Assembly: GCA_943367715.1 (NCBI GenBank) | Contig: CALRJY020000011.1 | Location: forward strand, 101,571 to 165,570 | Length of the DNA stretch: 64,000 nt | Direction of reading: 5' to 3' | Origin: JAEYXS01 sp943367715 | GTDB lineage: Bacteria > Verrucomicrobiota > Verrucomicrobiia > Limisphaerales > JAEYXS01 | Part shown: in pieces, positions 1 through 7,698 of the stretch | Position numbering within the stretch: the first letter of the stretch is position 1 | Layout: every line of letters begins with the position of its first letter | Position numbers and translations under genes: made by a program | The notes under the pieces: generated by a model | Database searches by the model: none | Told to the model about the DNA's origin: nothing | Seen by the model: the letters and a program-made list of their open reading frames with translations, nothing else

Positions 1-538
1 CTTCCGTGTTCTTGCCTACGACACTTTTCACATCGCGAATCTTGATGCGTGGCAATAAGGCAGTTTTCTCGTGCAGATAATCCGTCATGGCCGACAGCCC
101 GGGGGCGATGATGCCGCCGATGTAATTTTTCTCGCGATCCACGACATCGAAGGTCACTGCCGTGCCGAAGTCCACAACCACGACGGGCGATGTGTAAAAG
201 TGACTGGCGGCAATGGCGTTGGCGAGGCGGTCAGGACCAATGGTCGCAGGCCGGGGATACTTGATGCCTACACCGCTCACATTTTTGTGGCTGAGCACAA
301 GGGTGGGCACTTTTCCATATCCAGAGGCAGCCCTGAGCACGTGGGTGGTGGCGCGCGGCACGACGCTGCATAAGGAGACGCCGGTGATGTCGTGATTGCC
401 TACGAATGCCTGCAGCTTGACTTGCACCGTGCGGTGCGACCATTCGGCAGTCGGGATGTTCGTCTGGCGCAAGACCTTGGTGCGGGAAGCCAGTCCCACG
501 TGCGTGTGTGTGTTGCCGATGTCGAACAAGAGCAGCAT
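1..538 (-). CDS. coaX: Type III pantothenate kinase, N-terminal part (cut by window edge)
   Basis: Phosphorylates pantothenate, the first step of coenzyme A synthesis, in the cytoplasm. Reading the minus strand from the ATG at 538 gives about 179 residues, with the type III kinase motifs in order: the N-terminal phosphate-binding DIGNTHTHVG, GPDRLANA in the middle and DFGTAVTFD after it. The family is usually around 250 residues, so the last quarter lies outside the window. An in-frame ATG at 553 would add five residues; neither start has a clear Shine-Dalgarno site. The gene is divergent from the ArsC-like gene at 632. It lies about 7 kb from panC, which makes pantothenate, but is not in one operon with it. 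Confidence 0.9.
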   Translation of the reverse strand, partial: MLLLFDIGNTHTHVGLASRTKVLRQTNIPTAEWSHRTVQVKLQAFVGNHDITGVSLCSVVPRATTHVLRAASGYGKVPTLVLSHKNVSGVGIKYPRPATIGPDRLANAIAASHFYTSPVVVVDFGTAVTFDVVDREKNYIGGIIAPGLSAMTDYLHEKTALLPRIKIRDVKSVVGKNTE

Positions 539-631
539 GCGAAGCGGGAGCATGCGAGAAAAGCTGCGGATTGGGAAGGGAGAATGATGAGGGGGCTTGG
601 CGGCCCGCTCGCCTCTGTTTACTTTCTCGCC

Positions 632-985
632 ATGAAACCGAAGGTTTATGTCTATCGCAATTGCGACACGTGCCGCAAAGCGATCAAGTTTTTGACGGAG
701 CAGGGCGTGGAATTTCAAGAAGTGCCCATCCGCGAACAACCGCCGACGAAAGCAGAATTGAAGCGCATGCTGGAGATTTACGATGGTGAGTTACGGCGTC
801 TCTTCAATACGTCCGGCACGGACTACAAGGCGCTGAACATGAAGGACAAATTGCCGACGCTATCGGTGGAAGAGGCGCTAACCATGCTCAATCAAAATGG
901 TAATCTGGTGAAGCGACCGTTTGCCCTGACTGAGAAAGGCGGCGTGGTCGGCTTCAAGGAAGAGGAGTGGCAGAAACTGTTTTGA
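632..985 (+). CDS. ArsC/Spx/YffB-like thioredoxin-fold protein
   Basis: A 117-residue protein of the ArsC/Spx family, small thioredoxin-fold proteins that include arsenate reductases, the Spx regulator and the YffB group of unknown role. A CxxC pair (C11, C14) sits in the first loop (YRNCDTCRKA), and the C-terminal half has the family's KRPF segment and ends in EEEWQKLF. I start at ATG 632 because the reading frame upstream (from 392) overlaps coaX on the other strand and encodes nothing family-like. The sequence cannot separate arsenate reductase from the YffB-type group; no other arsenic-resistance gene lies nearby, so YffB-like is more likely. Confidence 0.85.
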   Translation: MKPKVYVYRNCDTCRKAIKFLTEQGVEFQEVPIREQPPTKAELKRMLEIYDGELRRLFNTSGTDYKALNMKDKLPTLSVEEALTMLNQNGNLVKRPFALTEKGGVVGFKEEEWQKLF

Positions 986-1006
986 CCAAAAGCATCAGCG
1001 GCCATC

Positions 1007-2221
1007 TCAAGTGAATCGCAGGTAGATGCACTTGAGATACATGGCTTCTGTGAAGGTCGCGGGATGATCGGGAGCATGCCCGGTGCGGTCCATCTCCGTG
1101 AACGGACGGCGGCTGAGTTGGGCTGCCTTAAGCACAGCGCCGAAGAACTCTTGAGGCGTGACGTGAGCGGAACAGGAAGCGGCGACCAAGATGCCGTTCC
1201 GATTCAGCAGGCGGATACCCGAAGCAGCAAGATCTTCGTAGGCAGAGATGGCACCCGAGCGTTCTGTCTCCCGCTTGGCGAGCGAAGGCGGGTCAATAAT
1301 GACGATGTCAAAACGTTCCTTGGCGGTCGCCACCCACTGAAAAGCATCCGCCTGCACACAACGATGCTGGCATTGCTTCACCGCCGGAAGGTGTTCGTTG
1401 AGGGCGAAGTTTCGCTTGGCCGCTTCCAGTGCATGCGAACTGATATCGAGATCCGTCACGCTCTTGGCCCCGCCGCGCGCGGCATAAAGAGAGAAGCCAC
1501 CGGAGAAACTGAAAGCGTTCAGCACGGATTTGCCTTCCGCCAATTCGCCCACGCGTTTCCGGTTATCCCGTTGATCGAGAAAGAAGCCAGTCTTCTGCCC
1601 CTTTAAGACCTCGGATTCAAAACGGATGCCGTTCTCCAGAAAGACTACTGTGCCGGTGAGCGGTTCTCCGCGGATGATCTGCCCATCACTTAGCCGGAAG
1701 CGTTCTTGCGCCACGGTCTGAATATTCCGGCTCAAACGCAGGACGATGCGTTGAGGATTCACCTCGGCATGCAAACGGTTGACGACTTCTTCCAAACGCG
1801 GCAGCCAGACGCCGCTGTAAAGCTTGAGGACCAGCGTCTGATCGTAACGATCTACCACCATTCCCGACCAGCCGTCGTTCTCGCCCGAGATGAGCCGGTA
1901 GCCGGTGGTCTGATCTCCGCCCAGTCCTTCACGGCGGGCGAGGGCGCTCTTCAAGCGGGCCAGCCACCATGATTCATCAATGGTCTGCGGAGGCCCGGCA
2001 TGAATCATCCGCACGCGGATGGGTGATTCAGGATCAAACAACCCAACACCGAGGAATTTGTTGTTACGATCGTAAATGACGGCCAGTTCACCCAGCTCAC
2101 CGTCGCGATTCGCCTCTTTGATGCGCTCGCCATACACCCAGGGATGCCCGGAACGGGCGGCTTTTTCAGCCGCCGGAGTCAGGCGCAGTTTGAGTTTTCC
2201 GGGGTTGCTCTGGTTGCTCAC
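1007..2221 (-). CDS. rlmI: Class I SAM-dependent rRNA methyltransferase with PUA domain (RlmI-like)
   Basis: A 404-residue protein matching the RlmI/YccW family, which methylates a 23S rRNA cytosine at C5. An N-terminal PUA-like RNA-binding domain (about residues 8-80) is followed by a Rossmann methyltransferase domain: KTGFFLDQRDNR leads into the SAM-binding segment (NAFSFSGGFSLYAARGGA), and DIVIIDPPSLAK is the catalytic DPPS motif. Length fits the family. The start is the GTG at 2221; there is no in-frame ATG before the conserved PUA sequence. The exact rRNA target is inferred from family, and RlmK/L-like relatives share this architecture. Confidence 0.85.
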   Translation of the reverse strand: MSNQSNPGKLKLRLTPAAEKAARSGHPWVYGERIKEANRDGELGELAVIYDRNNKFLGVGLFDPESPIRVRMIHAGPPQTIDESWWLARLKSALARREGLGGDQTTGYRLISGENDGWSGMVVDRYDQTLVLKLYSGVWLPRLEEVVNRLHAEVNPQRIVLRLSRNIQTVAQERFRLSDGQIIRGEPLTGTVVFLENGIRFESEVLKGQKTGFFLDQRDNRKRVGELAEGKSVLNAFSFSGGFSLYAARGGAKSVTDLDISSHALEAAKRNFALNEHLPAVKQCQHRCVQADAFQWVATAKERFDIVIIDPPSLAKRETERSGAISAYEDLAASGIRLLNRNGILVAASCSAHVTPQEFFGAVLKAAQLSRRPFTEMDRTGHAPDHPATFTEAMYLKCIYLRFT

Positions 2222-2323
2222 GTGGCGAAACGATAGCCAAGGAGCCTGGGAGGTGTCGATGCCCGTATAAGGGGTGGAGGGAGACAGCCTGGGGTGAATT
2301 ACCCTTTATAAAGGCTTGACGAT

Positions 2324-2330
2324 GAGGAGG
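2324..2330 (+). promoter_or_regulatory. Strong Shine-Dalgarno favouring a TTG start
   Basis: GAGGAGG lies 8 nt before the TTG at 2339 but 23 nt before the in-frame ATG at 2354. The spacing argues that translation of the lipoprotein begins at TTG, although the ATG gives the more usual signal-peptide start (Met-Lys). Confidence 0.55.
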
Positions 2331-2338
2331 CTTCCGTC

Positions 2339-2734
2339 TTGCATGACCGGAGCATGAAAACGAACTGGATGATTTTATTGACGGTGATCGCGATGGCGGC
2401 TTTTTCCACAGGTTGCGTGAATCAGGTGGACGGGCATAAGCGGCCGGGTGTGCCTTTCATCAAGGACAAGATCATTAGCAGCTATGAACGCCCCGTGGCC
2501 CAGATTTTTGCCGCGGCCAAAGAAGTGCTGGCTGCCAACGGCATGTTGAACCGGGAAGATACGATCAACAAAGTCATCGAAGCGAAGGTCAACCAGCGCA
2601 CGGTGTTCGTGAAGGTTTCTGAAGTGGATCCGAACGTCACCCAGGTGACCGTTCAAGTCCGCACCAAGGCCGGCGTCTCTGACATCGATCTGGCCGCTGA
2701 GATCGACAAGCAGATCGCGCTGCGTCTGAAGTAA
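2339..2734 (+). CDS. Small lipoprotein of unknown function
   Basis: A 131-residue exported protein (126 residues if it starts at ATG 2354). The N-terminus has a short basic segment, a hydrophobic stretch and a lipobox ending STGC, so it should be lipid-anchored at the cysteine. The mature part is an alpha/beta domain of about 100 residues with YERPVAQIFAAAKEVL, a valine-rich strand region and a C-terminal helix. It resembles the small lipoproteins grouped as DUF3568, but I cannot confirm this by search. It stands alone, with its own ribosome-binding site and a strong terminator straight after. Confidence 0.8.
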   Translation: MHDRSMKTNWMILLTVIAMAAFSTGCVNQVDGHKRPGVPFIKDKIISSYERPVAQIFAAAKEVLAANGMLNREDTINKVIEAKVNQRTVFVKVSEVDPNVTQVTVQVRTKAGVSDIDLAAEIDKQIALRLK

Positions 2735-2758
2735 ACCACGTTGCTCCGACAAATTTCA

Positions 2759-2786
2759 AAGCCGGACCTTCGGGTCCGGCTTTTTC
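2759..2786 (+). terminator. Intrinsic terminator with UUCG tetraloop
   Basis: A perfect 8-bp stem (GCCGGACC at 2761-2768 with GGTCCGGC at 2773-2780) closes a TTCG tetraloop, followed by five T. It ends the lipoprotein gene. It sits between convergent genes and may also slow minus-strand transcripts from pilT, whose side has only three T. Confidence 0.93.
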
Positions 2787-2789
2787 ATT

Positions 2790-3851
2790 TCAGGCAAAGC
2801 GTTGCGTCAGCCGCTCGGGATGCCGTGCGCGGCTCACCGCCGTATCGTAAGTGATAAGGCATTTGCAGTAGAGTTGGTGCAGGCAGGTATCCATGAGCAC
2901 CATGCCATCCCGGGCACCGGTCTGGATCACGTTATCCAACATGTGCAGATGGTTTTCCCGGATCAGATTGCGCACCGCACCGGAGGCCACGAGCATCTCG
3001 TAGGCGAGCACGCGTTTGGCACGATCAGCGGAGGGCACAAGTTCCTGGGCGATGATGGCCTGCAATGAGTTCGACAACTGCATGATGACCTGCCGTTGGG
3101 TGCTGCCTTCGTAAAGGCCGATGATGCGCTCCATGGCGTGAGAGACATCCGGCGAATGCATCGTGGCCAGCACAAGATGGCCGGTCTCTGCAGCGGTGAG
3201 CGCAGTGCTTATGGCTTCGTGATCGCGCATTTCACCCACCACGATCACATCCGGATCCTGGCGCAAAGCGTGGATCAAGGCGCGGCTGTAGGAGCGGGTA
3301 TCCGTCTGCACTTCCTGCTGCACGATGATGGCCCGCTGATTCTGGTGCACGAACTCGATCGGGTCCTCGATGGTGATGATCTTGCAACGCCGCTCGCTGT
3401 TGATGAGGTTGACGAGGTAATTCAGCGTGGTGGTTTTGCCAGCCCCTGTGGGGCCGGTGATCAGAATCAATCCATGCTGCCGTCGGGCGAAGTCATCAAT
3501 CTTTTCCGGCAATCCAAGTTCTTCGCGGGTGGGGATGCGCTCACCACAGAAGCGCACGCTGAGTTCAGGGATGCCATTGCGTTTGTAGAAAGTGATCCGG
3601 ATGCGGCCAGCATGCTCATGCAGCTTGGCGATGCAGAGCTCCCAATCGGCATCGAAGCGATTCGTCTGCGCAGGTGTCAGCAAGCTGGTGGTGATCTCAT
3701 TCAGTTCATCACCGGTGAGGACGTCGCTGCTGGTGATGACGATTTCGCCATTGATGCGGAAGGCGGGAGAGACACCGGAAATCAGATGGAGATCGGAGGC
3801 TTGCACCTCCACGGCCTTGGCCAGCAACCAATCAAACTTCGATTTACTCAT
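2790..3851 (-). CDS. pilT: Type IV pilus retraction ATPase PilT family
   Basis: A 353-residue secretion-type ATPase. Visible are the N-terminal domain beginning VEVQASDLHL, Walker A GPTGAGKTTT (about residue 131), the Asp box TIEDPIEF, Walker B DPDVIVVGEMRD, the His box ATMHSPDV, and RNLIRENH near the C-terminus, which matches the AIRNLIRE signature that separates PilT/PilU from PilB-type assembly ATPases. It should drive pilus retraction at the inner membrane. I start at ATG 3851, not further upstream, because this ATG overlaps the stop of the TPR gene (ATGA at 3851-3848), a coupling arrangement. No other pilus gene is in the window, so it may be a PilT paralog. Confidence 0.92.
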   Translation of the reverse strand: MSKSKFDWLLAKAVEVQASDLHLISGVSPAFRINGEIVITSSDVLTGDELNEITTSLLTPAQTNRFDADWELCIAKLHEHAGRIRITFYKRNGIPELSVRFCGERIPTREELGLPEKIDDFARRQHGLILITGPTGAGKTTTLNYLVNLINSERRCKIITIEDPIEFVHQNQRAIIVQQEVQTDTRSYSRALIHALRQDPDVIVVGEMRDHEAISTALTAAETGHLVLATMHSPDVSHAMERIIGLYEGSTQRQVIMQLSNSLQAIIAQELVPSADRAKRVLAYEMLVASGAVRNLIRENHLHMLDNVIQTGARDGMVLMDTCLHQLYCKCLITYDTAVSRARHPERLTQRFA

Positions 3852-4633
3852 GCGGAAAACAAACGGCCCAGATGGAGACGGAAACGTTGCCACATCCCCA
3901 TCTTGGCGAGCTGTCGGATGCCTTCATACGCGGCCGGGCACTGCGAGTCGAGCTCGCGGGCTTGCTGAAATGATTTTTCCGCCAGATGCGAGAGGTTCAA
4001 GGCCAATTGACACTGACCTTGCTGTGCCCAGGCGATGGCTCGCATAGCGTCCAGTTCCACGGCCTTTTGCGCATGCTTCAAGGCAAGGGCCAGCTTGTTG
4101 TAAAACGCGCAGACGCGGGAAGCCAGCCACGGAAACAACCAGTCGCCGGGGCTGAGTTGAAAGGCGCGCTCGAAACAATCGGCAAAACGAGGTTCCTTCG
4201 CTCGCAAAAAAACATCGCCGCGTGAGAGCCAGACATACGCGGTCTCCCCTTGCTCAGCCATCGCGTTGTCAGAGTAAGTGAGGGCCGCCGCAGTATCACC
4301 CAGTCGGGCGAGGGCGACGGCTTTTGCCGCCAGCAGATCGGCTGAGTGCGGAAGTTTCTCCAATCCCTTGTCGGCCCACACATTGGCTTCCCGATATTCA
4401 CCCAACTCGATGAGCATGCGGACCTGTCCCAGCCAGGCATCAGGACTGAGTGGGTTGAACTCCAGGACTTTGGAGAAATCTCTTAAGGCCTGCTCGAACT
4501 GGCCTTTGCCGACAAATTCCCAAGCACGTTGAAGATGGCGTTTTTCATCCGAAGCCGACACCTCGGCGCGACCGACCGGAGTGTTTCGGTTCTGGCCGTC
4601 AAATTCCAGATGTTCAAATCTTCCCACAGTCAA
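3848..4633 (-). CDS. TPR-repeat protein coupled to pilT
   Basis: A 261-residue soluble protein made mostly of tetratricopeptide repeats. Several 34-residue helix pairs are readable, for example QRAWEFVGKGQFEQALRDFS, then NPLSPDAWLGQVRMLIELGEY, then LPHSADLLAAKAVALARLGD. There is no signal peptide or membrane segment, so it is probably a cytoplasmic scaffold. The start is TTG at 4633 or GTG at 4627; no ATG occurs before the repeats. The stop overlaps the pilT start by four bases, so the two are probably made together, and a pilus-related role is a reasonable inference. Confidence 0.82.
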   Translation of the reverse strand: MTVGRFEHLEFDGQNRNTPVGRAEVSASDEKRHLQRAWEFVGKGQFEQALRDFSKVLEFNPLSPDAWLGQVRMLIELGEYREANVWADKGLEKLPHSADLLAAKAVALARLGDTAAALTYSDNAMAEQGETAYVWLSRGDVFLRAKEPRFADCFERAFQLSPGDWLFPWLASRVCAFYNKLALALKHAQKAVELDAMRAIAWAQQGQCQLALNLSHLAEKSFQQARELDSQCPAAYEGIRQLAKMGMWQRFRLHLGRLFSA

Positions 4634-4726
4634 AATTTGGTTAGGCGGTCGATTCCCTAGGGATAATTAAGATGATACGTCATTTGCCGGAAGCAAGCCA
4701 GCCTGAATACCGAAGTAGAGGAGCTA

Positions 4727-4758
4727 GGCGGCGAAGGCTCCCCCAAGCCTTCGCCGCC
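4727..4758. repeat. Perfect 13-bp inverted repeat
   Basis: GGCGGCGAAGGCT (4727-4739) and AGCCTTCGCCGCC (4746-4758) are exact reverse complements around a 6-nt loop. There is no T-run on either side, so it is not a standard terminator. It resembles the dispersed GC-rich palindromes elsewhere in this window. Confidence 0.85.
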
Positions 4759-4776
4759 AGAACGTCTCAGAATCCA

Positions 4777-4906
4777 CTGCCCGACTGCGACGTCCGTGGG
4801 CTCCCCACCTGGCTGTCTGCTAGACCGCTTGATGGCGCAGTCGGAACAACTCCGTCGCGCTACCTTGGCAACATCAAGCGGCTTACATCAGGGTTTGACC
4901 GGGCAG
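4777..4906. ncRNA. Candidate structured RNA, strand undetermined
   Basis: CTGCCCG (4777-4783) pairs with CGGGCAG (4900-4906). Inside, GTGGG/CCCAC (4796-4808) forms a small hairpin, and the perfect 10-bp helix CCGCTTGATG (4825-4834) / CATCAAGCGG (4872-4881) closes a hairpin with GCGC/GCGC and CGG/CCG inside it. An alternative perfect 9-bp helix, CCGACTGCG (4781-4789) / CGCAGTCGG (4836-4844), competes with or crosses these. I do not recognise a known RNA class (not SRP, tmRNA, RNase P or a known riboswitch). An AT-rich minus-strand promoter-like stretch at 4920-4950 makes a minus-strand transcript somewhat more likely. Confidence 0.4.
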
Positions 4907-5145
4907 CTTAAAAACCGTCACGCGGAAATATAAATATTTTCTTATCCAAAAAACGCCTGGGAATTTCTATAGGCGACATGGGACGTAACGGCCCCGCGTG
5001 AATAACTACAATCGTCCCTAATGATGGCTGTGGAGGGAGAACTTCACCCAAAAGTTTGGCTCCTTCCAAGCGCGTGTGTGTGTGAAGGCGTAAATTGAGT
5101 AGGTGGAAATTTAACCCCTGATAAATGCGGGATGATTTAACCTGC

Positions 5146-6666
5146 TTACTGCAGGCCGCTGGCGTGACGGGCGCGACCATTGGCCCAGGCACGCAGTGCA
5201 TCGATCTGCTCCGCCATCGTGGTGGCGAGCGGAACGGTCTGGCGGATGGCCTGCTCGACATCCTCATGGCCCAATTGCCGTTGGGCGTAAAAGGCATCGT
5301 AAAGGGCACTATTAATGGCTTCCTCAATCTCGGCACCGCTGAATTGCTGGCTCAAGGAGGCGAGGCGATTCAGGTTGAAAGCCTCCAGCGGGCGTTTGCG
5401 TTTGAGCAGATGGATGGCGAAGATTTCGAGCCGCTCAGCTTCACTGGGCAAATCCACGAAGAATATTTCATCTAACCGGCCTTTGCGCAAAAGCTCGGGC
5501 GGGAGATTGGAGATGTCATTGGCCGTCGCCACAACAAAGACCGGCGCTTTCTTTTCCGACAACCACGTAAGAAAAGTGCCCAGCACCCGCGAGCCAGTGC
5601 CGCCATCCGTGCTGGCTGAACCAGCAAGGCCAGCGAACGCTTTGTCGATCTCATCCACCCAGAGAATGGCCGGGGCGACTGATTCCGCGACGGCGATGGC
5701 CTTGCGGATATTCTCCTCCGAAGAGCCGACCAAACTGCCGAACATGCGGCCGATATCGAAGCGGAGCAGGGGAAGCTGCCAATGACTGGCGACGGCTTTC
5801 GCACAAAGGCTTTTACCGCAGCCTTGCACACCTAGCATCAAAACTCCGCGTGGTTGCGGCAGGCCAAAGGCGCGCGCTTCCGGCGTCAGAGCGAGAGCCC
5901 GCTTTTCTAACCAATCCTTCAGTACTTCCAAACCACCCACATGGTCAAAGCGTTCCGCTGGAGAGAAATATTCCAGCAGGCCACTCTTGCGGATGATCTG
6001 CTGTTTCTCCATGAGCACATCATTGACGCCTTCACCATCCAGCCGACGCGAGCGGACGAGGATGCGGGCGAAGACATTCTCCGCCTCGCCCAGAGTCAGG
6101 CCCAGCGCGGCCTGCAGCAGGCGGTCACGCGAGAGGGCATCGAGTTCGATGGAGCAACGGCCGCCTTCCTGGATCTGGCCGATGATGCCATCCAGGAGAT
6201 TGCCCAACTCGCCTTGATCCGGCATGGCGACATTGATGACCGTCAGTTCTTTCTCCAGCTCCACCGGCACGTCCTGCACGGGCGAGAGCAGGAAGATGGT
6301 CTTGTGACTGTTCTTCAAGCTTTGAGCGACTTCGCGCAAACGGCGGATGATGGTGAACTGGCCGCGACTGAGAAAGGGATGAAAATCCTTAAGAATAAAG
6401 AGTGTCGGGTCCACGTGCTCCGCGATGGCATCCAAGGCGGCGAGGGGGTCGCGGGTGGCGACATTGCGTGGTTTGGAAGAGCCGTAACCATTTGTCGTGG
6501 CAACGAGGCCGGTCGTGCAGCTCCACTCCAGCAGTTTTTTGCCGCGCTGCTTGGCGACTTGAGCAATCAGGTCCTGCGCCCGTGCCTCTTCACTGGTGAC
6601 GAGATAGACGAGCGGATAACGCGCGCGCACTAAGGTGTCGAGTTCCTCCAGAAGCGTCATGGCCAT
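5146..6666 (-). CDS. Ycf46-like AAA ATPase
   Basis: A 506-residue AAA ATPase. The first 230 residues form the divergent N-terminal half seen in the Ycf46 group (begins LLEELDTLVRARYPLVYLVT, contains TLFILKDFHPFL). The C-terminal AAA module has Walker A GVQGCGKS, Walker B ILWVDEIDKAF, a sensor region VVATANDISNLP and the arginine finger RKGRLDE. Length and order fit this family, whose cellular role is poorly known. Starts at ATG 6666 or 6660 are equivalent. It lies 110 nt downstream of the sigma factor/small protein pair on the same strand and might share their transcript. Confidence 0.85.
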   Translation of the reverse strand: MAMTLLEELDTLVRARYPLVYLVTSEEARAQDLIAQVAKQRGKKLLEWSCTTGLVATTNGYGSSKPRNVATRDPLAALDAIAEHVDPTLFILKDFHPFLSRGQFTIIRRLREVAQSLKNSHKTIFLLSPVQDVPVELEKELTVINVAMPDQGELGNLLDGIIGQIQEGGRCSIELDALSRDRLLQAALGLTLGEAENVFARILVRSRRLDGEGVNDVLMEKQQIIRKSGLLEYFSPAERFDHVGGLEVLKDWLEKRALALTPEARAFGLPQPRGVLMLGVQGCGKSLCAKAVASHWQLPLLRFDIGRMFGSLVGSSEENIRKAIAVAESVAPAILWVDEIDKAFAGLAGSASTDGGTGSRVLGTFLTWLSEKKAPVFVVATANDISNLPPELLRKGRLDEIFFVDLPSEAERLEIFAIHLLKRKRPLEAFNLNRLASLSQQFSGAEIEEAINSALYDAFYAQRQLGHEDVEQAIRQTVPLATTMAEQIDALRAWANGRARHASGLQ

Positions 6667-6776
6667 GGCACAAAATCAATCGTCCGGTTTGGGTGAGTCA
6701 GTGCCGGGAGTTTGAAACGGAAAGCCACCTGCTGTCCAGTGTGCAGGTGGCGCTTTTCAGAAAAAGGTGAGCAAGC

Positions 6777-7007
6777 CTACTCGCCCAGAAGCTTTTTCCA
6801 CCAAGGCTTCGTTTCGGCGGCGGCTTCACCGGTGCTGGTGGCCACGCGGACGGAGAGAGAATCCGGCGGGAGATTCTGGGCGGCATCCTTGCGCAACAGA
6901 TCTTCCACCGAATGATACATGCGGATCTCGGTGGTGCTGGACTCCTGCAGCGATTCTTCCGAATGCTGCTGCTGCTCCTGACGCAGTCGTTTACCGTTGG
7001 ATTCCAT
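6777..7007 (-). CDS. Small hydrophilic protein following the sigma factor
   Basis: A 76-residue protein, glutamine- and glutamate-rich at the start, with a central YHSVEDLLRKDA segment and a C-terminal TKPWWKKLLGE tail. It has no signal peptide or membrane segment. I do not recognise a family. It starts 8 nt after the sigma-factor stop, so the two are almost certainly co-transcribed. It could be a cytoplasmic partner or regulator of that sigma factor, but this rests on position only; it lacks the membrane anchor and zinc-binding motif of typical anti-sigma factors. Confidence 0.7.
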   Translation of the reverse strand: MESNGKRLRQEQQQHSEESLQESSTTEIRMYHSVEDLLRKDAAQNLPPDSLSVRVATSTGEAAAETKPWWKKLLGE

Positions 7008-7015
7008 AAATTTTC

Positions 7016-7570
7016 CTATTCGATCTCGCGAAATATCCCGGCAAAGGCTTTCCGGGCGCGATGCAACTTGCCCCGGACGGCATCGGCCGTTTGTCCCGTC
7101 AGTTCACCTATCTCAGTATAGCTCATTTTTTCATCCGCCACGAGCAGCAGCAACAGCCGATACTCTTCCGGCAATCGGTCCAAGGTTCCTTGGATGCGCT
7201 CGCCCAGCTCTTTAGTTTCCAAAACCCGCAGCGGCGATTCTTCCGGCGATTGCGAGGTTTCCCAAACGGCATCCTCAGCATTGCTCACCATGTTCCGCCG
7301 ATGCCATGTCTGGAGCAGGTTCTGGCAGTGATTGATGGTGATGCGATACAACCATGTGCGGACATTGGCTTCCCCGCGGAACTGGTCCATTTTCCGAAAT
7401 GCCTTCAGGAACACGTCGTGTGCGGCATCTTCCGCCTGGGCAGGGTCACCCAACAGGCGCAAAGCCAGGTAATACACCTGACGCGAATGCTCCGTATACA
7501 ACGCCCCGATATCCTCCGATGGCCAACTAGGCACCGGAGGGTGCTCCGATTCTGTCTCTTGGCCCCCCAT
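7016..7570 (-). CDS. ECF-type RNA polymerase sigma factor
   Basis: A 184-residue sigma-70-family protein with only regions 2 and 4. Region 2 includes YYLALRLLGDPAQAEDAAHDVFLKAFRKMDQF-like sequence (about residues 30-62) and NVRTWLYRITINHCQNLL. Region 4 has LPEEYRLLLLLVADEKMSYTEIGELTG and ends in the DNA-binding helix around VRGKLHRARK. It should direct RNA polymerase to a stress- or envelope-type regulon. I use ATG 7570; GTG 7573 is directly next to it. The following small gene and possibly the AAA ATPase are in the same transcription unit. Confidence 0.92.
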   Translation of the reverse strand: MGGQETESEHPPVPSWPSEDIGALYTEHSRQVYYLALRLLGDPAQAEDAAHDVFLKAFRKMDQFRGEANVRTWLYRITINHCQNLLQTWHRRNMVSNAEDAVWETSQSPEESPLRVLETKELGERIQGTLDRLPEEYRLLLLLVADEKMSYTEIGELTGQTADAVRGKLHRARKAFAGIFREIE

Positions 7571-7698
7571 CACAAATACGTCTAGTTAATGATTAGACCG
7601 GGGCGCAGCGGAAATGTCACGCAGGAGTTAAAGATAAGCGAGTTCCTGCGGCAATCAGTAGGGCTGCAAGTGTTTACGTAGTTAACGCGGCGCTGGTG

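Larger units (their letters stand above)
4634..5145. other. 512-bp gene-free region with strong secondary structure
   Basis: No convincing coding frame. It holds a perfect 13-bp palindrome (4727-4758), then a 130-bp segment with several long complementary stretches (4777-4906, listed separately). After that comes an AT-rich run at 4920-4950 that could hold a minus-strand promoter (TATTTATAT read on the minus strand). The remainder to 5145 shows nothing recognisable. The region is upstream of the TPR-pilT operon and downstream of the AAA ATPase gene. Confidence 0.7.

Noticed and set aside
4777..4906. SRP RNA, tmRNA or RNase P RNA as identity of the paired segment
   Set aside because: The signature sequences, such as the SRP GGAAGGAAGC stretch and the tmRNA tRNA-like ends, are absent on both strands.
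4672..4911. 79-residue open frame in the gene-free region
   Set aside because: Covers the palindrome and the paired segment; composition unlike neighbouring proteins.
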